Assembly (NCBI GenBank): GCA_934408585.1
Contig: CAKRVA010000023.1
Location: 1-23,948, forward strand
Origin: an uncultured Lachnospiraceae bacterium
Lineage (GTDB): Bacteria; Bacillota; Clostridia; Lachnospirales; Lachnospiraceae
Direction of reading: 5' to 3'
DNA: 23,948 nt
In this document: positions 1-8,160 of the stretch, one piece after another
How positions within the stretch are numbered: the stretch's first letter is position 1
How the letters are laid out: each line of letters opens with the position of its first letter
The notes under the pieces: model-generated
The model's input: only the letters and a program-made list of their open reading frames with translations
Database searches by the model: none
Told to the model about the DNA's origin: nothing
Program-made: the position numbers and the translations under genes

Positions 1-30
1 GCACAAATTTCATAGGCACTAAGAAAAAGA

Positions 31-56
31 CTCCGAGAAACGTAAGTTTCTCGGAG
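31..56. other. Perfect 11-bp hairpin upstream of the terminator
   Basis: Arms ctccgagaaac (31-41) and gtttctcggag (46-56) are exact reverse complements around a 4-base gtaa loop. No T-run follows, so alone it is not a standard intrinsic terminator. It lies 20 bases before the terminator hairpin and probably belongs to the 3' end of the preceding transcript or to a dispersed intergenic repeat. The gene it belongs to is outside the window. Confidence 0.7.
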
Positions 57-75
57 CACCTTGTCTACAGTCTGA

Positions 76-101
76 AGTGTGCGGTCACGCACACTTTTTT
101 T
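76..101 (+). terminator. Intrinsic terminator of the upstream transcription unit
   Basis: An 8-bp perfect GC-containing stem (agtgtgcg 76-83, cgcacact 88-95) with a gtca loop is followed directly by a run of T to position 101. This is a textbook rho-independent terminator on the + strand. It separates the locus from whatever lies upstream and supports a new promoter for the gene at 276. Confidence 0.85.
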
Positions 102-192
102 ATGCAAAAAAACATCGAAAACTGTATTTTTGAGTTGAAAATGGGTGCGAGGATGCAAAAAGATGACATTTTTATGCAAAAAGATGACATTT
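102..192 (+). promoter_or_regulatory. Phased direct repeats, candidate operator
   Basis: The 19-mer atgcaaaaagatgacattt occurs at 153-171 and again at 174-192, a centre spacing of 21 bp (two helical turns). A shorter related copy, atgcaaaaaaacat, lies at 102-115. The repeats sit just upstream of a plausible -10 box at 218 and in front of the first gene. Such spacing is typical of binding sites for dimeric response regulators, for example LytTR or winged-helix types. The regulator is not in the window, so the operator role is inferred. Confidence 0.5.
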
Positions 193-217
193 CTCTTTTT
201 TGCTTTGAAATATACGT

Positions 218-223
218 TACAAT
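218..223 (+). promoter_or_regulatory. Candidate -10 box of the operon promoter
   Basis: TACAAT at 218-223 matches the SigA -10 consensus TATAAT at five of six bases. The expected -35 position (about 194-201) holds only a T-rich tract and no TTGACA-like hexamer. A weak -35 with repeats immediately upstream would fit an activator-dependent promoter. Transcription would start near 230, leaving a 5' leader of about 45 bases before the start codon at 276. No other promoter candidate in 1-275 is better. Confidence 0.4.
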
Positions 224-275
224 AAAAATAAGTGCGTTTTTTGAGTTAGTTTTGGCAGGTGAAGGAGAGAAAAAA

Positions 276-3200
276 ATGAAGTACAAAACGAGTATTTTAA
301 GTGTGGTATTGGCAATGGTATTGCTTATTACTCAAATCAAGGTGGTTTATGCCGAGGAGAACAATAATTACCAGGAATCACCATCTAATCCGGTAGAAAA
401 TATTGTCAAACTGGAAGAAGGACAGGAAGAGGAAGAAGCCGGAGAAGACGAAGAAGAGCAGGAAGAGGAAGAAGTCGAAGAAGGCGAAGAAGAGCAGGAA
501 GAGGAAGAAGCCGAAGAAGGCGAAGAAGAACAGGGCGAAGAAGAACAGGAAGAGGAAGAAAACAGCGAAGACGAGGAAAACCAGGACAAGAATCCTCCAC
601 TGATTTCAAGTGTTGAGTATAGTCTGGATGGAAGTAATTTCCACACCTTCCCGGAGGGAGCGGTAGAGACAAAAGAAAACATTTATATTCGTGCATATAT
701 TGTGGATGAACAAACGCAGTTACCTGCATCCGGAATAAAGGAAGCAACGGTAACGTTTGGAGGTGTGGAATATGTCATGTCCGATAAGGGAAATGATGTT
801 TATGAAGCAGTTATCGCACCGGGAAATCATCAGACCATAGAGGGAGATATAACGGTTGTTGCAATGGACAATGCAGAAAACGAGACACAGGTTTTGGCGG
901 GCAAAGTAAGATATGATGCCTGTGAACCTGTTATAAGTGTTGCATTGATGTCGGGAAATGCAGGTGTTTCCGGATGGTTTTCCGAAGCGGTAAATGAAAA
1001 CCCTCTTTATCTTGCAATTCAATACAATGATGATACAGCGGTACAAAAGATTCAGGTATCCGAAGACGACTCCTTTGGCAACATTTTATGGGAACAGCAA
1101 GTGGAGGATGTATCCGGAAGCGTAACAACCACAGAAGGACTCATTTCGGGTGAGCAGGATAAAGCATATTATGTACGCGCGATAGACAAAATGGGAAATA
1201 TCAGCAACAGCAAGATGGTTCAAGTGAAAATTGATAATACAAAACCATCCGAAGAAGTGTCAGTTGCTTTCAGCGGAAGTGATTCCATGCAGACCACATT
1301 GGAACCATCAGAGGGCGAAGGCTATTGCTATAAAATAGCAAGCATAGAAGGCAATGTTTCTGATACACAGACCATCACCATGAAAATATATATCGCAGAT
1401 GCACAGCAGAACAATGCATCTGGAATTAATACAGCAAAACTTACATTATCTTATGAAAATGAAACAAGAACATATCAATGTGCACGTGAGGGTGGAGATT
1501 TGATAATAGCAACCGATGAGGAAGGAAATGATTTCATCTCATTTACAACGGATGTATTCAGTTCAAACGGAAAGGTTGAGGCAGATTTTCAGATAATGGA
1601 CCTGGTAATCGTAGACCGGGCAGGAAATATTCGTACTTCATCAGATGACATTTCATATGCAGACAAAGTGACATACAGCATCGATAATAAAGAACCTGAT
1701 ATTTTGTTTTTATATGACAATGCTGAGGCAGAACCGATAGCTGATACGTGGGAAGAGGAAGATGCCTATTATTATAGTAATAAATATGAAGGAATCGTGC
1801 AGGTAACAGATAAAAATCTGGACAAAGACCGTGTGGAAATTACTAATTTGTCCAAAGACTCACAGGCAAAGATTATGCAGGAAGAGCAGGAAAACAGTGC
1901 GTTAGACCTGTATAAATTCTATCTGGAAGAGGATGGATGCTATCAGCTTGGGGCAAAAGCAGCGGACGTATTAAACAATGAAGCCTCAGATATAAAATCA
2001 AAACCAATGATTGTTGATACCATTGCACCACAGATTGAAATACAGGTAAACGGGAAAACGATTGATTCCATACAGCAGGAATCATATTTCAATAAAGATA
2101 TGGATGTAGCAGTTACGGTAGCGGAGAAAAACCTGAAAGCAATTACCCTGGAAATTGTAAGCAGTGGGACAAATGCCATAACGAGTAGCTATACCGAAAA
2201 TGATTTTCAGAGCAACGAGGAAGGACAGCATGCTTTCCATGTGCAGCTTGCGGAAGATGGCGAATACAGCATAAACATCGTTTGTACGGATAAAGCAGGA
2301 CATACAACAGAAAAGACAGTCGAGAGCCTTATTCTGGACAAGACCGCTCCGAAGGTAACAATTACATACGACAACATGGAAGCAAGAAACGAATACTATT
2401 ACAAGGCACAGCGAATTGCAACCATAACGGTTGAGGATCTGACCTTTTCTGAAAAAGATTGTGAATGGAGTGTATCAACAGCAAAGGGAAATAAACCGAT
2501 GCTCGGCGAATGGGTAAGAAAAGAGCAAAACACCTATATTTCGCAGGTCGTATTTGATAAGGATGATATTTATGATGTTTCTTTTCAATGTACAGACAAA
2601 GCCGGTAATACGTCAGAGGTATGTGATGGCGGACATTTCGTGATTGACCGTCAGGCTCCCGTAATTACTTTTGAGTTCAATAATTATGACTGCCAGAATG
2701 AATTTTATTATAAAGAGGGACGAACTGCATATATTGTGGTAGATGATCTGTCATTTGACTCTGACCTGGTAAGTGTCACACCGGTGGAAGGGGAAAACAG
2801 AATCAGCAATTTGACAATTTCATCATGGAATGGAACCGAAGTATTACATATTGCCAGTGTGGAATGTCAGGAAGAAGGCGGATATGAATTTATTATTCAC
2901 GCCGAAGACCTTGCGGGAAATACAGCAGATTCGGTCAGCAGTGGATATTTTGTAATTGATAAAACTGCGCCGGAATTAAAGATAGAAGGAATTGAGCATC
3001 TTTCTGCCAATAATGGAGAATTGGCACCACGGATATCTTACAGTGACTTGTATCTGGATGACCAGAATTCAAAAATTGAATTCTATGGTTCCAGAAAAGG
3101 ATTTGTAAATCTGGAAGGAGAAATGCAAAAACAGGAAACTGCGATTTCCATACAGTATCAGAACATTCCGGTTCAGCGGGAAATGGACGACTTATATACA

Positions 3201-4091
3201 CTTTCTGTTTCCATAAAAGACCTGGCAGGAAATGAAACAGAAGAAATCATGAATTTTTCAGTAAACCGGTTTGGTTCCATATACTCTCTGAGCGAACAGA
3301 CAAGACAGCTTGTGGAGCAATATTATACCAACGAAGAACAGGACATTGTAATTTCTGAAATTAATGTAGATAACCTGGCAGAGCAGAAGATTACAGTCAG
3401 CTGGGATGGAGAACCCAGAACATTACGTAAGGGACGTGATTATCGTGTAGACAAGCAGGGGGATGATGCATCCTGGAAGTCCTACACCTATACCATTTAC
3501 AAGAGTAATTTCAAAAAAGAAGGACAGTATATGGTTACATTATTATCGCGCGATGTTGCAAATAACCAGACCGATAGTAATGTGCAAAATGCCGAAATCT
3601 CTTTTGCCATTGACAAAACAGCACCAAGCATCGTTGTGGCAGGATTGGAAGACGGGGAAAGCTACTATCAAAAGGAACGCGAGGTAAAAGCAGATATTCA
3701 GGATAACATGGGACTTGCCAATGCGAGAGTTCTGATAAATGGAGTAGAAAAATTCACTTATACACAGGAAGATTTAGAAAATGCCAAAGGCGAAATCAGC
3801 TTTGCAATACCCGAATCCGATCAGAAAATTCAGGTTGTAATCGAGGCAGTTGATATGGTTGGAAATATAAGCCAGAAACAGTATTCCGACATCCTTATAA
3901 CGACTAAAATAGAAAAAATCGAGGACGAAGAGACCGCAATGGCATCCGGACCGGCAGTTGTTATTTCTGAGCAAAAGAATCCGGCATGGATAGTAATACT
4001 AATTGCCGGTATTGCAATAGGAGCAACAGCAATTCTGATTGTGCTGTTTAACCAACTGAAAGAGGAGAGAAAACGAAATGAGGAAGAATAA
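276..4091 (+). CDS. Large Ig-like repeat surface protein, C-terminal membrane anchor
   Basis: This is a 1271-residue exported protein. The frame is open from 102, but ATG 276 is chosen because GAAGGAGAG lies just upstream and it starts a clear signal peptide (MKYKT..., hydrophobic core, cut near VYA-EE). Residues about 47-103 are almost all Glu/Gln/Asp. The rest is a string of bacterial Ig-like domains: linkers of the type D-x-x-x-P recur near residues 214, 320, 470, 581, 688, 791, 895 and 1113, and D-x-x-G-N-type turns occur about ten times. A hydrophobic helix near residues 1230-1256 and a charged tail end the protein, so it is anchored in the membrane rather than by LPxTG. It is the first gene of the locus and overlaps the next by 14 bases. 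Its role is unknown; as the largest extracellular part of the locus it could be an adhesin or an EsaA-like surface extension, but I see no sequence match to EsaA. Confidence 0.9.
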   Translation: MKYKTSILSVVLAMVLLITQIKVVYAEENNNYQESPSNPVENIVKLEEGQEEEEAGEDEEEQEEEEVEEGEEEQEEEEAEEGEEEQGEEEQEEEENSEDEENQDKNPPLISSVEYSLDGSNFHTFPEGAVETKENIYIRAYIVDEQTQLPASGIKEATVTFGGVEYVMSDKGNDVYEAVIAPGNHQTIEGDITVVAMDNAENETQVLAGKVRYDACEPVISVALMSGNAGVSGWFSEAVNENPLYLAIQYNDDTAVQKIQVSEDDSFGNILWEQQVEDVSGSVTTTEGLISGEQDKAYYVRAIDKMGNISNSKMVQVKIDNTKPSEEVSVAFSGSDSMQTTLEPSEGEGYCYKIASIEGNVSDTQTITMKIYIADAQQNNASGINTAKLTLSYENETRTYQCAREGGDLIIATDEEGNDFISFTTDVFSSNGKVEADFQIMDLVIVDRAGNIRTSSDDISYADKVTYSIDNKEPDILFLYDNAEAEPIADTWEEEDAYYYSNKYEGIVQVTDKNLDKDRVEITNLSKDSQAKIMQEEQENSALDLYKFYLEEDGCYQLGAKAADVLNNEASDIKSKPMIVDTIAPQIEIQVNGKTIDSIQQESYFNKDMDVAVTVAEKNLKAITLEIVSSGTNAITSSYTENDFQSNEEGQHAFHVQLAEDGEYSINIVCTDKAGHTTEKTVESLILDKTAPKVTITYDNMEARNEYYYKAQRIATITVEDLTFSEKDCEWSVSTAKGNKPMLGEWVRKEQNTYISQVVFDKDDIYDVSFQCTDKAGNTSEVCDGGHFVIDRQAPVITFEFNNYDCQNEFYYKEGRTAYIVVDDLSFDSDLVSVTPVEGENRISNLTISSWNGTEVLHIASVECQEEGGYEFIIHAEDLAGNTADSVSSGYFVIDKTAPELKIEGIEHLSANNGELAPRISYSDLYLDDQNSKIEFYGSRKGFVNLEGEMQKQETAISIQYQNIPVQREMDDLYTLSVSIKDLAGNETEEIMNFSVNRFGSIYSLSEQTRQLVEQYYTNEEQDIVISEINVDNLAEQKITVSWDGEPRTLRKGRDYRVDKQGDDASWKSYTYTIYKSNFKKEGQYMVTLLSRDVANNQTDSNVQNAEISFAIDKTAPSIVVAGLEDGESYYQKEREVKADIQDNMGLANARVLINGVEKFTYTQEDLENAKGEISFAIPESDQKIQVVIEAVDMVGNISQKQYSDILITTKIEKIEDEETAMASGPAVVISEQKNPAWIVILIAGIAIGATAILIVLFNQLKEERKRNEEE
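426..560 (+). repeat. 36-bp tandem repeats encoding a poly-Glu tract
   Basis: Three near-identical 36-bp units (426-461, 462-497, 498-533) and a partial fourth (534-560) encode units of the form EEEE-(A/V)-(G/E)E-(D/G)-EEEQ. The tract lies between the signal peptide and the first Ig-like domain. Because unit length is a multiple of three, copy changes by slippage keep the frame, so length may vary between strains. The reverse strand carries long Ser/Leu-rich open frames here that only reflect this composition. Confidence 0.85.
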
Positions 4092-5664
4092 GGTTACCTG
4101 GGGAATTGCAGTGATATTTTCCATCATAATCTGGTGTTGCCTGGCGTTTGATATACAGGCAGCACAGCTTTCGGAAAGTACAGGAAATGAGGCGGCAGGT
4201 ACTGCACGTAATGGGGTTCTTCAGATTAATCTGGTCTATATTGATGACAAAAAAGAGGAACATATAATATCCGGAGGAAGCGGTTTCCTGATTGGAGATG
4301 AAGAAGGGGCAAACTATGTGATTACCAGCAATTCCAATGTGACACCGTCCGAAGAATTGCGTAAGTCAGTAGCAAAAGCATATAAAGTTCCAAAAGACCG
4401 CCGTGGCGATATGACATTTGCCGTGCAGGCGGTTGTAAAGCGTGATGTGGTTGTCACAGCCCAGGTTGTGACCGGGAGTGAAGAACTGGACTTTGCTATT
4501 TTGAAGCTTGCACAGACGATATATGACCGGACTCCGCTCATTCTTGATACGGAAGAAGAAAGAATCAAAGAGACAGCTTTGGTTTATACGCTTGGTTTTC
4601 CGGAAGACATACAGACAGCGCAGGACGTATCTTACTATACAAGTGAGGACGTCAGCGTTATGAACGGAATTATATCCAAAAAGGTAATGATTAACGGTGC
4701 ATTATACATTCAGCATAGCGCATCCGTTACCGTTGGAAATGCCGGTGGTCCGCTATTGAACGAATGGGGACAGGTTATCGGTATGAATCAGCAGATTATG
4801 GAAGACGGATATTTTTATTCCGTACATATTTCAGAAATCACATCGGTTCTTGACGCACTTGGAATATCCTATACCCGTTATGAGGAAGAGCAACTGCCCG
4901 AGACCGTAGATACCACATCCTTAAGTATGGCGATTGAAAATGCAAAGACAAGAGAGCTTACCGGATATACCGCAGAAAGTATTGTTTCTTATCAAGACGC
5001 AATTCAACAGGCAGAAGCTCTCCTTGCCAGGGAAGATATATCCGAGGAAGACGTTACACAGGGATTACAGCTTCTTAGCAATGCAAACAATGTGTTAAAA
5101 GTGAAAAGTAATAGCAAAATTTACATCATTGCCATAAGCATTATTGCGGTGCTCATAGCAGCGGTCATTATACTGGTAGTCTTTTTGCTTCGAAAAGGGG
5201 AGAAAAAGGAAAAACCGGAGAAACCTGAAAAATCTAAGAAAAGCATGCCGGTGGTAGAGCTCCCGTTTGAGCCGGTTCAAAAATCATCGGAAACATCAGT
5301 GCTGAATAGTGCAATGGGTTTTAATGATGGTGAAACTTCGGTACTCAATGAGGATAGTATGACAAGTCCGACCATTGCTGTGATACGGCGGCTTCGAAAC
5401 AATGAGACAGCAAAAATACAAAAGACCATATTTTATATAGGGAAAGACGGTTTGAAAACAGATTACTGCATTCAGGGAAATCCATCTATTAGCAGAACAC
5501 ATGCTGCGATTAAGCAGGTCGGTGGAGAGTTTTATCTGGAAGATTTGCAGGCAACAAACGGAACCTATCACAATGATGTTAAATTGCAGCCATCGCAGTC
5601 CGTAAAATTGACAAGCGGCGATAGAATTCGCCTGGCGAATGAAGAATTTGTATTCACCATATAA
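4078..5664 (+). CDS. Membrane protein: trypsin-like pseudoprotease + FIVAR + FHA
   Basis: A 528-residue protein starting at ATG 4078 behind GAGGAGAG, overlapping the previous gene by 14 bases. An N-terminal signal or anchor (residues 1-30) leads to a DegP/HtrA-like trypsin fold at about 45-260. The Asp motif LDFAILKL (D138) is kept. The His motif, usually T-N-x-H-V, reads TSNSNV (83-88), and the GNSGGP serine motif reads GNAGGP with Ala222, so catalysis should be lost. Residues about 281-340 resemble a FIVAR helical repeat. A membrane helix (about 347-372) is followed by a Lys/Glu/Pro linker, two ETSVLN motifs (405-410 and 419-424) and a canonical FHA domain (about 430-528) with G455, S472-R473-T474-H475 and N494-G495. 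The FHA domain should face the cytoplasm and bind phosphothreonine. The ETSVLN motifs resemble the phosphorylated Thr site ahead of the FHA domain in GarA/OdhI. Its place before a phosphatase and kinase suggests a phospho-regulated scaffold. Confidence 0.88.
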   Translation: MRKNKVTWGIAVIFSIIIWCCLAFDIQAAQLSESTGNEAAGTARNGVLQINLVYIDDKKEEHIISGGSGFLIGDEEGANYVITSNSNVTPSEELRKSVAKAYKVPKDRRGDMTFAVQAVVKRDVVVTAQVVTGSEELDFAILKLAQTIYDRTPLILDTEEERIKETALVYTLGFPEDIQTAQDVSYYTSEDVSVMNGIISKKVMINGALYIQHSASVTVGNAGGPLLNEWGQVIGMNQQIMEDGYFYSVHISEITSVLDALGISYTRYEEEQLPETVDTTSLSMAIENAKTRELTGYTAESIVSYQDAIQQAEALLAREDISEEDVTQGLQLLSNANNVLKVKSNSKIYIIAISIIAVLIAAVIILVVFLLRKGEKKEKPEKPEKSKKSMPVVELPFEPVQKSSETSVLNSAMGFNDGETSVLNEDSMTSPTIAVIRRLRNNETAKIQKTIFYIGKDGLKTDYCIQGNPSISRTHAAIKQVGGEFYLEDLQATNGTYHNDVKLQPSQSVKLTSGDRIRLANEEFVFTI

Positions 5665-5677
5665 CAGGAGAGCAGAA

Positions 5678-6451
5678 ATGTATTGGACATCATGTGCAAC
5701 AGATATAGGAACGAAAAAGCAGATAAATCAGGATTCCCTGCTTTTACAGAAAGCGGTAACCGGGGAAGGTGAAGTTCTTCTTGCAGTTGTAGCAGACGGA
5801 GTTGGCGGATGGAAAAAAGGAGAATTGGCAAGCAATACGGCAGTACATCATCTGAAAGAATGGTTTGAAGGAAAACTGCCGCAGATGCTGCAGGAAAAAG
5901 GCAACACACAAGCCATTCTCGAATCTGCAAAAGAATGTGTATTGGAAGTAGACCGGAAGCTAAAGGAATATGCCAACGAAAACGGAGAACCGATTGGAAC
6001 AACAATTGCACTACTCTTTCTGTATCAACATCACTTTTTTGTAATTCATGTAGGAGATTCGCGCGTTTACGGTTGTGATTCGATGGAAACAGTACAGCTT
6101 ACCCGAGACCATACCTGGGTACAGCAGCAGGTCGAACAGGGAAAAATGACCAACGAACAGGCAGCGTGCTCCGAACAAAAAAATATTCTGACGCAATGCC
6201 TGGGAGGAAGGTTACCGGTGCTTCCGGAATGTAAGGAAGGTGTCATAGCAGAAACAACTACTTTTCTAATATGTTCCGATGGATTTTATAACATTTATAC
6301 AGAAAACGAAATGCAGACATACCTGCAAAAAATGAATCAGTGCAGCCGGGAAGAATTTCAGGAATTACCGGTCAGAATGATTCAGGAGATTAAGGAAAGA
6401 GGAGAAAAAGACAACATCTCGGTAGTTGTTGTCCGGGCAATTCATAAATAA
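5678..6451 (+). CDS. PP2C-family Ser/Thr protein phosphatase
   Basis: A 257-residue cytoplasmic phosphatase. The frame opens at 5639, but ATG 5678 is preferred: it has AGGAG at 5666-5670 and begins where PP2C homology starts. Motifs in order are NQDS (D19), VADGVGGWKKGELAS (D40, G41, G43, G44), GTT, HVGDSRVY, LTQCLGG, ICSDG and KDNISVV, which supply the metal-binding aspartates and the structural core of PP2C/PrpC/Stp enzymes. The usual RxxNQD arginine is replaced (KKQINQD). It has no signal peptide or membrane helix. Its start is 13 bases after the FHA protein and its end is 3 bases before the kinase, the usual phosphatase-kinase pairing, so it very likely reverses the phosphorylation made by the next gene product. 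Confidence 0.95.
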   Translation: MYWTSCATDIGTKKQINQDSLLLQKAVTGEGEVLLAVVADGVGGWKKGELASNTAVHHLKEWFEGKLPQMLQEKGNTQAILESAKECVLEVDRKLKEYANENGEPIGTTIALLFLYQHHFFVIHVGDSRVYGCDSMETVQLTRDHTWVQQQVEQGKMTNEQAACSEQKNILTQCLGGRLPVLPECKEGVIAETTTFLICSDGFYNIYTENEMQTYLQKMNQCSREEFQELPVRMIQEIKERGEKDNISVVVVRAIHK

Positions 6452-6454
6452 CAT

Positions 6455-8146
6455 ATGTTGAAAACAGGAACCGTAATTGACGGAAAATATAAAATTTTAA
6501 ATCAGATTGGACATGGCGGAATGAGTACCGTTTATCTTGCAATGAATGAAAAAGCAAATAAACCGTGGGCAATCAAAGAAGTGCGAAAAGAAGGCGTTTT
6601 TCAGTATGAAGTTGTCCGGAACAGCCTGGCAACAGAAATTGAAATGTTAAAAAAGCTCAAGCATCCTTATCTTCCCAGCATTATCGATGTGATAGATAAA
6701 GAGGACAGCTACCTTATCGTTATGGACTATATTGAAGGAAATACGCTGTTACGTGTAATGGAGGAATATGGAGTCCAGCCGCCGGAATATGTAATTGAGT
6801 GGGGGAAACAGCTCTGTGAGGTGCTCGGTTACTTACATACAAGAAAGCCACCCATTATATATCGGGACTTAAAACCATCCAACATTATGTTAAAGCCCAA
6901 TGGCACAATAGCCTTAATCGATTTCGGAACAGCCAGAGAATATAAAGAAAATCATGCAGAAGATACAACATGTCTTGGAACACATGGGTATGCAGCGCCC
7001 GAACAATTCGGCGGTCTGGGACAAACAGATGCAAGGACAGATATCTATTGCCTTGGAATGACACTTTATCATCTGCTGACAGGATGCAATCCGTGTGAGC
7101 CACCTTATGAGATACAGCCGATTCGGGAGCTTAAACCGGAAATCTCAGAAGGAATCGAAAAAATAATTTTAAAATGCACCAGAAGAAACCCTGAGGAGCG
7201 GTATCAAAACTGTGATGAATTACTATATGCATTGGAGCATTATGAGGAATTCGACATTCGATATCGGAAAAAACAGTGGAAAAAGCTCGCTTTATTTTTA
7301 ACAAGCGCTGTTGCTGCAATTGGTCTGACGATAACAGCCGGAGCAATGAAATATCTTGAAAAACACACTGCAAAGAACCACTACCAGGAATTTATTGATG
7401 AAGCCGGAAATCAGCTTACACCGGTCACAATGGAAGAAACATACCGTATGGCAATTTCATTGCAGCCGGAGGATGAAACTGCATATATTGATTTATTACA
7501 AAATGTTTATCTTGCGGATGATATTTTTAGCGAAGAGGAAGACATTCATATGCGGGAAATCCTTCTTAGCGATGCGGAAGGAATTACTTATGAGAAAAAG
7601 TTGAAAAGAAATAAAAAAGGATATGCACGATTTGCATATCAGATGGGAATTACCTATTTCTATTTTTATGAAGATGCGGGTAACCGCACCTTGTCACTGA
7701 AATGGTTTGAAGCTGCTTTGAATAGTGGAGAACTTAATGAACAACAGGAAACACGCAGCAGATGCCTGACCAAGATTGCAGAGTACTACTCTAAACTGGG
7801 GAAAGTCAATAAGTCCGGAGACTCTGCAATCAGTTATAGAGATTATTGGAATGATTTAGCATCAACCATAGAAGGAAATATTGTTGCAAGTGACAATATG
7901 ACAACGGCGTTTATTGTTTATCGGGAAGTAGGGACTCAAATATATAATCATGCCGCTGCATTTAAAAAATCAGGTGTTACTGAGACAGAAATGAAAAATG
8001 TATTATCAGAAATTCAAAATCACATAAACAAAGATGTTACTGAGGTTCCCACAGAGGGAAGAAATCAGGAACTTTATATACAGGTAAATGAAAATATAGA
8101 ACATGCCTATCAGGCAATTGAAAATGCATTTCATGCAGAAAAGTAG
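6455..8146 (+). CDS. Membrane Ser/Thr protein kinase with helical ectodomain
   Basis: A 563-residue protein. The kinase domain (about 11-265) is complete: glycine loop GHGGMSTVY (19-27), Lys41 in WAIKE, Glu61, catalytic YRDLKPSN (136-143; D138, K140, N143), DFG (156-158), GYAAPE (178-183) and DARTDIYCLG. One membrane helix lies at about 278-298. The 265-residue C-terminal part should be outside the cell; it looks helical and TPR-like, with no PASTA repeats, so it is not a standard PrkC/Stk. The layout kinase fold-helix-helical ectodomain matches the T7SSb component EssB/YukC, whose kinase domain is dead; here it is intact. No Shine-Dalgarno sequence is visible before ATG 6455, and the phosphatase stop is 3 bases upstream, so translation is probably coupled. 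Likely substrates are membrane proteins of this locus, by inference. Confidence 0.95.
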   Translation: MLKTGTVIDGKYKILNQIGHGGMSTVYLAMNEKANKPWAIKEVRKEGVFQYEVVRNSLATEIEMLKKLKHPYLPSIIDVIDKEDSYLIVMDYIEGNTLLRVMEEYGVQPPEYVIEWGKQLCEVLGYLHTRKPPIIYRDLKPSNIMLKPNGTIALIDFGTAREYKENHAEDTTCLGTHGYAAPEQFGGLGQTDARTDIYCLGMTLYHLLTGCNPCEPPYEIQPIRELKPEISEGIEKIILKCTRRNPEERYQNCDELLYALEHYEEFDIRYRKKQWKKLALFLTSAVAAIGLTITAGAMKYLEKHTAKNHYQEFIDEAGNQLTPVTMEETYRMAISLQPEDETAYIDLLQNVYLADDIFSEEEDIHMREILLSDAEGITYEKKLKRNKKGYARFAYQMGITYFYFYEDAGNRTLSLKWFEAALNSGELNEQQETRSRCLTKIAEYYSKLGKVNKSGDSAISYRDYWNDLASTIEGNIVASDNMTTAFIVYREVGTQIYNHAAAFKKSGVTETEMKNVLSEIQNHINKDVTEVPTEGRNQELYIQVNENIEHAYQAIENAFHAEK

Positions 8147-8160
8147 GAGAAAACGTAAAA

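Noticed and set aside
31..56. Intrinsic terminator at the first hairpin
   Set aside because: There is no T-run after the stem. The hairpin at 76-95 with its T-run is the better terminator.
102..275. Extended N-terminus of the Ig-like protein
   Set aside because: It would put 58 residues before an obvious signal peptide and run through the operator-like repeats; ATG 276 has a good ribosome site.
368..682. Reverse-strand Ser-rich open frame and a + strand Lys-rich frame (403-603)
   Set aside because: Both are shadows of the GAA/GAG repeat tract in the Ig-like protein gene; neither has a ribosome site or a natural protein composition.
5568..6011. Reverse-strand open frame of 147 codons
   Set aside because: It lies opposite the end of the FHA gene and most of the PP2C gene, whose motifs are unmistakable; no ribosome site or recognisable domain.
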